The translations under genes and the position numbers were made by a program. Under the pieces are notes generated by a model. That model saw nothing but the letters and a program-made list of their open reading frames with translations. It was not told where the DNA came from and did not search any database. Below are positions 46,601 through 56,477 of a DNA stretch of 64,000 nt, one piece after another (within the stretch, counting starts at the first letter, position 1; the number at the start of each line of letters is the position of its first letter). The DNA comes from Gaeumannomyces sp. JS-464 (Eukaryota; Ascomycota; Sordariomycetes; Magnaporthales; Magnaporthaceae), in assembly GCA_002197995.1 (NCBI GenBank), contig NGZR01000006.1, forward strand, positions 124,001 to 188,000. Reading direction: 5' to 3'.

Positions 46601-49086
46601 CGAAGTTCGTCCTGTGAGAGATTGATCCGAGTTGCTGTGGTGGATATCTCTGGAAGAGTATGAGCCCTGTGGATTTGGTGCTACCACGGTGACTGGAGAG
46701 ACGGGGTTGCCCACTCCGGGGTTATTGCTCGGATTTCCGTTTGGCCTGGGATTGTCGAAGCTGCTATATGGAGGCGAAGGCAGCCGTGGCTCCCGAGAGG
46801 CCATTGCTGTGTGTGGATGGAAACTCCGGCCCGAGGCCCTGGGCAGGGGCGTTCGCAGGGGCGATCGGAAGGGAGCCGATCACCGTGACTGTGGAGACCC
46901 TGGGAGTGGCAGGTCCCGGGCCAGCGAAGACAGTGACGGTTGAGGCCGGGCGACCGCCACCAGGACCACCAGGACCAGTATTCCCGCTGCCAGAACCATC
47001 GCCGCCAGAACCGCCCGCCCCCCAGAGGAGGGATCATCGCAGTCATCTCCGTTTTTGGGGATGTTGGGGGCTATGGGGGGAGAGGAGGCAATCTGTGGAG
47101 GAGAGGTGATGACAGGAAGGCTGGGCCGAACAGGTGCGCCAGTTGGAGGAGCCGCCACCACAGTTACAGTAGGCATCGGTTGCGCTCCCTCGTCACAGTC
47201 TTCACCATTGGCCGCGCCTGGTCCAGGACCAGAGCCCGGGGCTGCCAGGACAGTGACGGTAGAAGCTGACCCAGCCTGGACGGGAGACGCGGGCCGGCGT
47301 CCGCCTCCCCCGAGACCATTTGCAGGAGATGTGGGAGCTGCAAGTACGGTGATCGTGGAGATGGAGGGGGCTGGGCGTCCACCAGCACGAGGGTCCTGAG
47401 GGGCGGCTCCAAACCCGCCACTGCCGCCACCTGGGAGGCTGGGCGGTGGCCTTGACGGAGTTGCAAAGATGGTGACCGTGGACACCGGTGCGGCTGGGCG
47501 ACCACCACCAGGAGCGCCGAAGGGATTGGGTCCGAGTCCGTTGCTGCCGCTGCCTGCAAAGCCTGGCTGTGCATTTGGTGGAGCTGCTAGGACTGTGACT
47601 GTAGAGACAAGTGGAGCCGGGCCGCCATAGACAGGACCCTGGGGACGATTACCGAAGCCGCCGCCAGCCGGGAAACTTGGCATCTGGCTTGGAGGCGCTG
47701 CGACGAAAGTGGCAGTTGATGCGATGGGAACTGGGCCACCAAAGGCAGGCCCCTGGAAGAGCGGTCCAAGGCCATCACCAGACCCGGGCCAGCCATTACC
47801 GGGAGGGCTAGGCGGGAGACGGGGTGGAGAGGCGAGGACTGTGACTGTAGAGACTGGTGCAGCGGGCGGCAATGCGTGGGGCATCCCTCCGTTCCGCCCA
47901 TCGCCGTTGGCGAGTGAATCATCGTCGCAGTCGTCAGGATTTGGCACAGGTGCCGCCGGTGCTGGGGAGGGGGCTGCGATGACAGTGACTGTTTGGGCAG
48001 GCGGTGATCTCCCTTGGCCGTTGCCGTTGCCATTTCCGTTACCGTTGCCATTGCTGTTGCTATTGCCGCTTCCATTGCCGTTACCAGAAAGACCATCGTC
48101 ACAGTCTTCTGTCCCAGAAGCGGCTCCCCATCCATGGGGTCCTGCGGCCGGGGTGATGCCGATGGTGCTGCGAAGACAGTGACGGTCTGGACTAGAGGGG
48201 CTAGCGCTGCAGCATTTCCGTTGTTGTTTCCGTTACCGCTGCCAGTGAGACCGTCCTCGAAATCATCTGCTCCTGAAGTGAGCCCAGATGGATTGGGCCC
48301 CGTGACAACAGCAGGTGGCGTTGATGGAGCAGCAAAGACAGTGACAGTCTGAGCCGGGAGGCTCCGCCCCTGGCCGTTTCCAAGATCATCATCACAGTCT
48401 TCTCCATTGGGGTTGGAGGCAGGGTCGACTGGGACTCCGGGCGCCCAAGGTTCAGGGACCCAGGGGCCAGCAGCAACAGGGGTAGGGCAGCCAGTAGCGT
48501 GACGGTCTTGACAGAAGCTCCCCAGCCAGCGCCGTTGGAGCCGTAGCGTTGAGCATGGTTTCCGGCCAGAAGCGGGATCCACTGAATCTGGAGGGTGTGT
48601 CTGGGAAGACGCCCTTGCTGGAAGCGCCGAGACCCTCCGTGATGTGATCTCCCTTGGAGGGCGACGTGGGATGCATAAGGTCGTGGCATTCGAGGTACGC
48701 TTGCTGGGCAGCAGCGGTGTACTGGTCGGAAGGGCAGTTGTCAAACAGGCAGTCGAACAGTTTCTGGGATTACGAAAGGGGTCAGTGTCATGCCCAAGAG
48801 AAGGCGCTCGAAGGGAATGAACAGCAGGACTGACCTCATTGTACATTGGGTCGCTGCAGAGACACGAAAGGTCTGGGCAGCCGGTTTCGGCCACGCTCCG
48901 CTCCAAGCACTCCGAAGCGCAGTCTAGGAACGTGTCAGTCAGTCTAATCTGCAGGTGGAGCTAGTAGGTAGCAGAACGAGACAGATCAAAACACTTGCCT
49001 TGAGCGGAGGACATCGAGGAGCCCAAGCCGTGGACCCGAAGGGGTGAGCAAAGCAGAGCTAAGCTCCAAAACATGGTGGAATTCAT
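43617..49086 (-). CDS. Giant repetitive CFEM-domain GPI-anchored cell-surface protein (several frame breaks)
   Basis: Exon 1 (49086-48999) encodes a signal peptide, MNSTMFWSLALLCSPLRVHG. Exon 2 (48923-48835) and exon 3 (from 48763) give a CFEM domain with eight Cys: DCASECLERSVAETGCPDLS, CLCSDPMYNE, KLFDCLFDNCPSDQYTAAAQ and AYLECHDL. The Asp in CPDLSCLC is at the haem-coordinating position of haem-binding CFEM proteins. The 5-kb remainder has two repeat classes. One is (S/Q)TVTV(L/F)AAP alternating with NGEDCDD-type acidic units (48400-46800). The other is GGxxGGQAPVTGAxT plus collagen-like P-G-x-P repeats (45400-44100). The end, GAGARHLPPMVALAAPLAAL then VAIRN, is a GPI signal. Frames change at least near 48540, 48460, 48140, 46970, 46330, 45350 and 44280. 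Intron 1 uses a GC donor. Likely an iron/haem-uptake or adhesin-like wall protein. Confidence 0.8.
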
Positions 49087-49991
49087 CCCGGCGACCAAGC
49101 CGGCGCCCTGCGTGAGGGACGGGACCCGAGCGCCTTGGAGTGAAGTCGATGGAGATGAATGGCAGCGACGAGGGGCGAGCAGAAAGTCGACTGCAAAACT
49201 GCTGTAGGCAAAGGATGATCTCCTAAATAGGGGCCAAACGAATGTCACTAGCAAGAAACTTGCAAAGATCCAAAAATGACCAGAGCGTCCAAAAAGAGCG
49301 TCTGTCCTTCGATGATGCTGTTGTTTACTAGAGGTTGGAGGACGGTTGTTGGAGGGGAGGGGAGGAAGAGGATCCAGAAAAACCGATGGAGCTGTTTTGG
49401 TCGAGAGAAAAGACGGCGGCCATCCTGATCTGCTGTTCTTGGGCAGGAGCTCGTCTAGGAGAAGGAGCTGCTGGTCCCCGGCCGTGTCAAACACGGCGTG
49501 TGCTCTGTTCGTCCTGCAAAGCGGTTGGCCACGGAACCCATGACGCTCGACGGCGGGAGTTCAGGAAGCCGCGCCTCCGTTGTCCCACACCTGGCTGATA
49601 TAGGTACACTGCTGGTCGACCATCACCACGCGGCTTCCCTCACTGCTAAAACATAACTCTGACGTTCCGCCGTGATCAACAGCGACTGCGCATAGGTTTT
49701 TGGAAGTGACGAATATTGGACAGCAGCCACGGCCCGGATTTGTAGGACTTCAAAATAGACGAGTGGGAACGAGGCTTCTATTGATCTTCGCTCAGTGGCA
49801 GATAAGGCTCGAAACCTGTAGACAGACATCAGGCATCTAAATTGACACCTTCTGTCCTGGGACCTTCCAGGCATGAGGGGGTATCATTCTTTGTAAAGAA
49901 AAATCGTGGCCAGTTTTGACGCGGTAGGCGGAAGGTGCGTGCAAGTCCGCTGTTTGGCAAGACCAGGCAGGCGCAGGGGGAGTCTTTGTAT
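49087..49991. promoter_or_regulatory. Upstream region of the CFEM gene
   Basis: About 900 bp between the CFEM start and the CMS1 stop; both genes are on the minus strand. A continuous frame (49494-48961) runs through the CFEM start, but its N-terminal part lacks domain features, so ATG 49086, directly before the signal peptide, was preferred. Confidence 0.45.
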
Positions 49992-51059
49992 TTAGTAGAA
50001 GAGCAGATGCAGAGGATTTTCGTCATCCACGTATCGCTCCCTGAACTCAGGCCTGGCGAGCCAACGGGCAAGAGGCAGGGCCGTCTCCCGCATGTCCATG
50101 ACACCCCGCTTTTTCTGGTCGATGTGAGATGCATCAACCACAATCCGCTTGAGGTTTTTGATAGAAAGTGCACCTGCGTGGAGGTTGACCCGGTCAGTAA
50201 TGGAAGGAATGTGAAGGGAAGCTTGTGGGCCGTCGCCGGCCAAGCATGAACAAAATAAGGCTCCTACCATTGTCAAGCAGGTCCATGAGCCGAACGGGAG
50301 TCCCGACTGCGACTCCCGTGTGATTTTTCTGGAGGAAAGAGACAGCCTCCTCTATCTTGATGTGCTTTGCAAACTACAACGGATCCCGAGTCAGCGTAAT
50401 TTCTAGGTTTGGAAGCAAGATAACCCATCAGAAGGAGGATTGGCAACTCACAAGCTTGGCAACCGTGTTACCCTTCTTCTGGTACTTTCTCAAGGCTCTG
50501 CGGCAGCATGTCAGCGACGGTTGCACCCCCGAGATCAACAGGCAGTTAGGATGTATATCTCTAGGGAAGCTACACACCTTGTCAAGTCGGCTGCCCTGAG
50601 CCCGGCGCCGGCGACGACGATGGTGTGCGGCGCGCCCTTGTCCTTGGGTACAGCACCCAACTCGGCGGCGCCCCCGGAAGCAAACGCCTCGAGGAAGATG
50701 GGCAGGTTCTCCAAGGACCGGGGGCCTTTGTCGAAGGACGACGAGTCCCGGATGGAGCCGGCAGGCACGTGCAGGTCGGCCAGCTCGACGGAGCTCAGGT
50801 CGGTGCCAAAGCGGCTCACCTGTTGGGCCAGATGGTCTGAGAGCAGCTGGCCGTCCATGCTGGCTAGGGCCAGGTTCAGCCCGGCGTCCAGGTCCAGGTC
50901 GCCCTCGTCTTCGCCTGCTGGCCGGTTCTTCTTGCGCTTCTTTTTCTTGTCTCCGCCCGAAGAGGCGGCCCGTGGAGCGCTCCCACCATCGTCGTCGGCG
51001 GTCGCAGCGGCCTTGCGCTTTTTGGGCTTGGCTATTGAGCTTTTCACGGCTGTAGACAT
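49992..51059 (-). CDS. CMS1: CMS1-like 90S pre-ribosome protein
   Basis: Exons 51059-50578, 50497-50452, 50373-50268 and 50173-49992 sum to 816 nt and give 271 residues in frame. The protein begins MSTAVKSSIAKPKKRKAAAT, with a basic nucleolar-like leader (DKKKKRKKNRPAGEDEGDLD). The Cms1 domain follows: LSDHLAQQVSRFGTDLSSVEL, GAPHTIVVAGAGLRAADLTR, ALRKYQKKGNTVAKLFAKHI, VAVGTPVRLMDLLDNGALSI, KNLKRIVVDASHIDQKKRG and MDMRETALPLARWL. The fold resembles a DEAD-box RecA domain without a complete ATPase motif set; yeast Cms1 associates with the U3/90S particle. The gene is intact. Introns are 80, 78 and 94 bp. Confidence 0.88.
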
Positions 51060-52299
51060 GGTGAGACGTGGGCAATCGGAGGAGCGCGGCTGGGTAGCTG
51101 GACAATTTGTTTGATGGGTCCTCTCTTCGTACGCAAAATTCCCCCTTATTCTAATGGGAAGTTAGGGGCATGATTCTATTTCCCGTTCACCCTCGCGTTT
51201 ATAATTGAAGAGGGGATTTTTTTTTTCTATGGTTGATGCGCATCTGGGCGTCAGATTGCCCCATTGTAATTGGTCGGATCGGAGTGGTGCGCCACCAAAC
51301 AGGCACCGTGCGACCCGCACCTTCTTGCCCGGGGGTCTGGGCAACGACTGATGCGATGGAAGCCCAGGCAAAATCCAAGAACTGAATTACACGCCTACAA
51401 AGGAACCAAAAGAGCCGGGCCTCCCTCGCTGACTCCCGGAGTACCGGTGCCTAGGTACCTAGGTAGATACCTAGGTCGACATACGGAAGAGGTGTGGAGA
51501 CTTCCAAGCGTGCATACCGCTTCAACCACCCAGAGACGCCGCACGCGGTGCCCGCGGTGCAACGTCCGCCGCCTGAACAGCCTCGAGTGTCATAGCAGAA
51601 CTAGGTAGCACTACAATGGAACCCAAATACCATCCAGATACACTGGCCCTCGCCACAGCTAATCCAGGTATGCTAGATAGATTCAATATGGATCAATTTT
51701 CTTGTATAACCGACGTTTTCCTGGTGCTATACAGGCTTAGGCATTCTGTCGAAGCACAGAAGGCTGCCGTTTACCGCCGAGCATACTACCGTACAACCTA
51801 ACCGCAGGCAATGTAGCCAGCCGCCCGAGCTAAGCTTCCGAACCATGCTGAAAGGCGAAGCAAAGACACAGGTAATATCGTCACAGATGGTAAAGGACGG
51901 TTGGGGACGCATCTCCCTATGTGATTATGTGATGCAGGTGGAGTTACCTTTGAGCAGCAATTAGACCTGCGTTATATTCGCGCAGTAGCTGCTTTCCATT
52001 CTCGATATGGATAGAATCGTAGCCTGATAATCTTCCACATCCTCGACTGATCTGGGTGTCCTTTGTCTCCAGAAAAGCGGGATATGAAACTCCCTCCAGC
52101 AATGACTTCAGGCCCTGCGTAATATGGTTATGCCTGAGGGCGCCCTTCCGCAGCTTAGCCTTACCGGCCCATCTTCCCTACCCGGCCCCGATGCCGCCTT
52201 GTAGAGAGAGCTACGCCTCGAGACTGAGCCAGAAACATCACGTCGCCCCCAAGCTCTCCGGCTCTGATGATACCAGCACCCATCACCGCCCTGAGCTCG
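51060..52299. other. Intergenic with CCTAGGTA repeats
   Basis: CMS1 promoter side. It contains the palindromic cluster GTGCCTAGGTACCTAGGTAG at 51448-51467 followed by ATACCTAGGTCG. Short frames (for example 51616-51801 +) have no motif. Confidence 0.45.
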
Positions 52300-53200
52300 A
52301 GACGTTGACAAGTCATGTCAAACCATCAACAATGACTGCCACAGTCGAAAGCAGCCTTTCCCTCCCTCCGACGAGCACGCCATTTCTTCAGCGGTCGAAA
52401 CGCCCCAGCTACACCTGGAGGTGATGGCAGGCCGAACTCTGGTGCACAGGCCTCTTCCACACACATGTCGCCCTCTTTACTATCATCGCCAAGGCCACCA
52501 TTGCGAGACCCGGAGCGGCTACTATCAACCAGACCAGTGGGAATTGTCTACGAGTGTGAGGAGGCCCATGGACATCCACATCCTTGACCAGGGGAGCCGG
52601 GGTGTCAGGGGCTCGCTCGCTCAAGCTGATTCCCCGGATATGGCTCAATCACTTCGTCGTTCTCGGAGCTGCTCTCACGGTCACCAACGTCGCCACATCC
52701 CCGGTAACCCAGCCGACCAGCAGCTGCCTTATCCGCAACGCCCCCTCCGATTACCGGCGAGGCGCCTCCTCAGCCGTTCACAACATCAACTTCCAAAAGA
52801 ACACGACAGGCGACACGACCCGGCAGGCTCTTGGACTAGCGAAGGTGGACGTTTATAACAAACCCCTAGTTCCTCCCCTGGGCGTTTTTTATTACACGGG
52901 CAACTGCACCTTTAAGCAGCTCTAGTCGCCGGCCATTTGTGTCAAACTTGTGGACCGAACCTCAGACCTAGTAGTCCAGCACACGAACAACTTCGGTTCG
53001 GTTAAAGCCGTGCTGTCCGCCGTCCAAAACATGATACTTAACAACTTGCTGCCCGGATAAACAACCTGGAACGTATCGCTGGACAGGAACTTCCGACCGA
53101 TCCACCTAGGACCCCTGACGGTGCTCTCGGGACCTCTCATCAGCGAGGACTCGTCCGCCTTCCGCAACGATGCGAATATAATGCAAGCCTGCTCATCTCC
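52300..53200 (+). pseudogene. Degenerate DUF3176-family membrane protein gene
   Basis: Fragments in several plus frames match the fungal DUF3176 layout. YTWRWWQAELW is the N-terminal start of the TM region; HVALFTIIAKATIARPGAA is the conserved second helix; SLTRGAGVSGARSLKLI equals the FDxASRGxxGSLKL motif. LNHFVVLGAALTVTNVATSP with VTQ is the third TM block, ending in Gln as in intact members. Stops interrupt the order (for example TGA at 52558, TAG near 52923, TAA near 53058), and the segment between helices 1 and 2 is shortened. No signal for a normal start is seen. Weak remnants may extend to 53650. Function of the family is unknown. Confidence 0.6.
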
Positions 53201-53915
53201 CCAAGTCCTATTACACCAAGACCTAAATCGAAGACCCGGTCCTTTTCAAAGGAATTGAGGAGAGAGGGGAGGAGGAGCAGCCCGGCCGCTTCGAGATCAC
53301 AACGACTTCTCCCTGGCTCCCCCCTGGTAGCTTTTAGCGGCAGCTCACGCGCCGCAGCAGGCCGCCGGGCGGGCTCCAGCCTTTCAAGGAACTTGAAGGC
53401 ACGGCCAGGCGCTTGCGGGTGAGGTTCAAGGGGGACAGCTGGTCACTGTGGCGTTTAACTTGAAGGAGGCGGTACCGCTGGCGCCGCAGGGAACGATGGA
53501 GAAGACGCCGTGGCACAAAAAAACACCCCCCGGCTCTTGGTTGAAGCTCCGGCGGGCCCTGGAGCGGGAGAGCTGGCGTGGCTTGCTGGCGGCAGAGTCC
53601 CTGGGAAGCAAAGGTGTATCTCCTACAAGCCCTGACGGTGTGAAGCTTGGGCAATAAAGTTGCCTGAATTGATATCGTAGTGTAGCAATTTCGCCTTCAT
53701 AGAATTCCATGACATGTCGAACCGTTGTTATTCCAGCCCGGCATTCCATCATGATGCTTTTGAGATCCGCGAAAGCCGACCAAGACGCATCAGGCCAAAC
53801 AATCGATTAATACAAACACCAGCAATGATAAAACATCAGTGTATCCTCGTTTCAAAATCCCCTTTTAACACAAACTCACCGTCCAGCCCCTCAACAAACA
53901 ACAAGCCCTGATCCG
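53201..53915. other. Intergenic, possible remnant of the DUF3176 gene
   Basis: Frames here change often and hold no complete domain; possibly the decayed C-terminal part of the gene above. Becomes AT-rich after 53650. Confidence 0.35.
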
Positions 53916-53939
53916 TATGGTCAAGTGGTTACAGAGGCA

Positions 53940-54102
53940 GCCGTTGTATAGCAGTGGTTAGCTTGTCGCCCTCCGATGTTTTCGGAGGTAGGCGGAGGTG
54001 AGCGCATCCCATCCGTGCCAGACACGCCCCAAGGCCATGATCACGCTTGCTAAATATGGAATTTGACGGAATCAGACCCGGGTTCGAATCCCGGCAGCGG
54101 TG
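53940..54102 (+). tRNA. tRNA-like pol III gene split by a long intervening sequence (isotype unresolved)
   Basis: The 3' part has a perfect T-arm/B box (CCGGGTTCGAATCCCGG, 54078-54094), then CAGCGGT, which pairs over seven positions with GCCGTTG at 53940-53946 (two G-U pairs). The D-arm/A box TAGCAGTGGTTAGC follows the 5' strand. A T-rich pol III terminator starts at 54106. The distance between the arms leaves about 90 nt extra, which would be an intron or insertion. TCGCC/GGCGG could form an anticodon stem (53967-53971 with 53991-53995) with CCG in the loop, but the remainder then does not fit a normal variable arm. A second A-box-like sequence, TGGTCAAGTGGTTA, lies just upstream at 53918-53931. 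Confidence 0.5.
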
Positions 54103-54104
54103 CA

Positions 54105-54150
54105 ATTTTTTTCTTTTTTTTTCTTTTTCTTCTTTTTGTTCCCTGGTACT
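54105..54150 (+). terminator. Pol III-type T-run terminator
   Basis: TTTTTTTTCTTTTTTTTTC-like run starting three bases after the tRNA-like 3' end, as expected for RNA polymerase III termination. Confidence 0.65.
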
Positions 54151-54920
54151 TACTATTCTTGGGGCTTCTCCGCCAACGCCAACAGAATGTCAGGCACGAC
54201 ATCGCGGGCATGGGCGAACGAAACGTGGAAAACAAAGGCAAAGAATCAGATGAAATAGCAGCTGGTAGTGTTCGCGTTTATTCTTTCTTTTTTTTAAGCG
54301 AACTCTGTATTGTGTACCAATAAACATAAACAAGAGTAGTCGTGGGCGGGGACAAGATGTAAACCTCGGCCACACTTCAAATGATCGCTCGCCCTGCCCA
54401 ACGCCGAAAGAACCCGCCTGGAACATGAAAAGGCAGATCTGAGGCTCGTGTTCAAGAACAAAGTTCCTAATGTAAGAAAAGAAAATCGGAAGAGTTAGAT
54501 GACGCAATAAGATGGGTCTGTCTTCCAGAGCCGATATGTCGGCTTCTTTTTTTCCTCCCCCATCCATCAAGCCGAGGATATGAAACAGAAACCCAATGCT
54601 GGAAGTTCTTGGGGGATATAAAACGGATATGTAAAGCAAGAGATGAAAAGAGGTCAAGGAGGAAAAAGGCAGGCAGTCTATAAGCTCGCGCCGCACGGGG
54701 CATCCCAAGCCCATATTTTCGTTTTTTTTTTTAATGAACCGAGCAGAAACGTGGGCAAATAAAACAGGGATAAAGACCGCATACAACAAGAGAGCGAAAC
54801 ACCAAATATGCACGTGCCGGGTATGCCGCCATGTGGAGATGAACAGCTTCCTTTGCGGATGCCTTGGACAGCTGGGGTGTAACAAGGCAGACGCCGGGAA
54901 TATTGAGTTGTCGTCATTCG
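54151..54920. other. Intergenic, 3' side of RSR1
   Basis: Faces the RSR1 stop codon, so most is probably its 3' UTR. A continuous minus frame (54936-54190) is hydrophobic and Phe/Leu-rich but lacks a family match, and its start overlaps the RSR1 end, so it was not called. Confidence 0.4.
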
Positions 54921-56477
54921 TCATAGGATGGTGCATTTGCTGTGCCTTCTGCTCCTACTCTTCTTTTGGGGCTTGGTTGAGAGGGCGCCGCCGTCGTTCC
55001 TATACTCGTCGTCGCCGTAATAGGGGCTGCCATGTGTGCTGTCTCGACGCAGCATCTGGCGGCAGAGATCGATAAACACTTCATCGACGTTTGCTACCAA
55101 AACACTCCTGCGTAAGTACTTGTTTTCTGCGTGGGACTGGGCATGCCGTCTTACTCCTTGTCCTTGCGCTGGCCTCGTAGTATGGGGCATGCCAGCGTTG
55201 TGATATGGAAAAAGCTTTAGTGCGGGCTACTGTCCGCTGGTCCTCGAGGTCGGCCTTGTTGCCGCAGATGACGATTGGTGCGTTGTCGTCCTCCTTGATC
55301 CTGATGATCTCCTCTCTCAGCTGAGCTAGCTCCGCGAGGGATGATTGCGATGTGATGCTGAAAACGAGTAGAAATCCTTGGCCCGTCCTCATGTAGAGGT
55401 CTCGCATGGCAACTACACGGTCGGTTAGTAGAGTGTCCTAGCTGCTGTTCGGGGCAACGGCTGCACACATACCAAACTGTTCCGTCCCTGCTGTGTCCAG
55501 TCTGCATCCAAGGCGTTAGTAAATACAAGGACGCATTTGTGACATGACCCTTGGCAAAGTGTATGGTCTATTGGGTCTAGCGGCTTACATCTCCAACACC
55601 ACTTGCCGTCCCTACAGGCAGAGACAATTGCGGTTAGCTTATGTAATCGGACATTCGAGCAAACCTACATCTACACGAAGAGACATGGAGACAGGCAAGA
55701 CAGGGCAAGGCCTGGAAGCAACTCACATCGACGGAGACTTGTGTCCTGTACGAATCCTCTATGGTGGGATCATAGCTTTCGATCCACTCATTGTGGACGA
55801 ATTGTGCTGGCAAGGGTGAGAACGCATTAGTTCTGGTGCATCATGGGATCATGGGTTGGCCGACGACACGCAGACGGCATAGGGCACGTGACACAGGATG
55901 TTTGGTTTCCGGACATGGGTCACAGCGGCCTTGGAGGGCGCGGAGGCATAAGACGGGCGAAATAATGCAGCGGAATGGGTGGCATACCAGTCAAACAGCT
56001 CTTCCCCACACCACCTGGACCAACGGAGAACGGTAAATGGGTCAGCTTGATGCGATCCGAGTCGTGCCGCTTCAAACAGATTTGTTTCAGCGAGAGTGGA
56101 AGGCGTGGAAGCGAACCCACCAGCGCCCAGGACGACTATGTGGAACTCGCGTCTATTTTCCAAAACGCGGTTAGCGGAGCCGATAGAAGACAAACAAGAT
56201 CCGGTTGGTTGGCGGGGGAGAAAGGGAGAGAGGAACAGAGTGTGGCGATGGTGATAGCGGTGGTTGTGGTGGTGGTGGTGGTGGTGGTATTGGGCCAGGA
56301 GGCTGCACGGGGAAAGATGCAGGCCGGGCTGCAGCGGGAGGCTGGACGGGATGGACGGGAAGGCCCGGTATGGTGGCGACGGTGATAACGATAGGGTGCA
56401 TCGGGACCGATGATGATCGCATGGGAAACAAAAAGAGAAGTGGCAAAACCTTACGCAGGCATGTATCGTGAAGTCAT
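54921..56477 (-). CDS. RSR1: Ras-family GTPase Rsr1/Bud1 (KREV-1, Rap1-like)
   Basis: Eight exons (56477-56455, 56152-56121, 56014-55988, 55806-55727, 55611-55589, 55501-55473, 55412-55155, 55093-54921) sum to 645 nt and yield 214 residues without a break. It reads REFHIVVLGAGGVGKSCLT (P-loop), AQFVHNEWIESYDPTIEDSY (switch I, effector YDPTIEDSY as in Rap1), GRQVVLEILDTAGTEQF, VAMRDLYMRTGQGFLLVF, GNKADLEDQR (NKxD) and YYEASARTRTNVDEVFIDL (SAR). A basic tail ends KCTIL, a geranylgeranylation box. Rsr1 marks polarity sites, acting through Cdc24/Cdc42. Several exons are only 23-32 nt. The first exon (MTSRYMPA) is the least certain, since it rests on the in-frame splice fit alone. Confidence 0.92.

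Noticed and set aside
43552..47269. Several plus-strand Gly/Val-rich frames
   Set aside because: Antisense to the repetitive CFEM gene; collagen-like look is a mirror of the PGxP repeats.
54190..54936. 248-codon minus frame next to RSR1
   Set aside because: Overlaps the RSR1 stop on the same strand, rich in Phe/Leu from T-rich 3' UTR, no recognisable domain.
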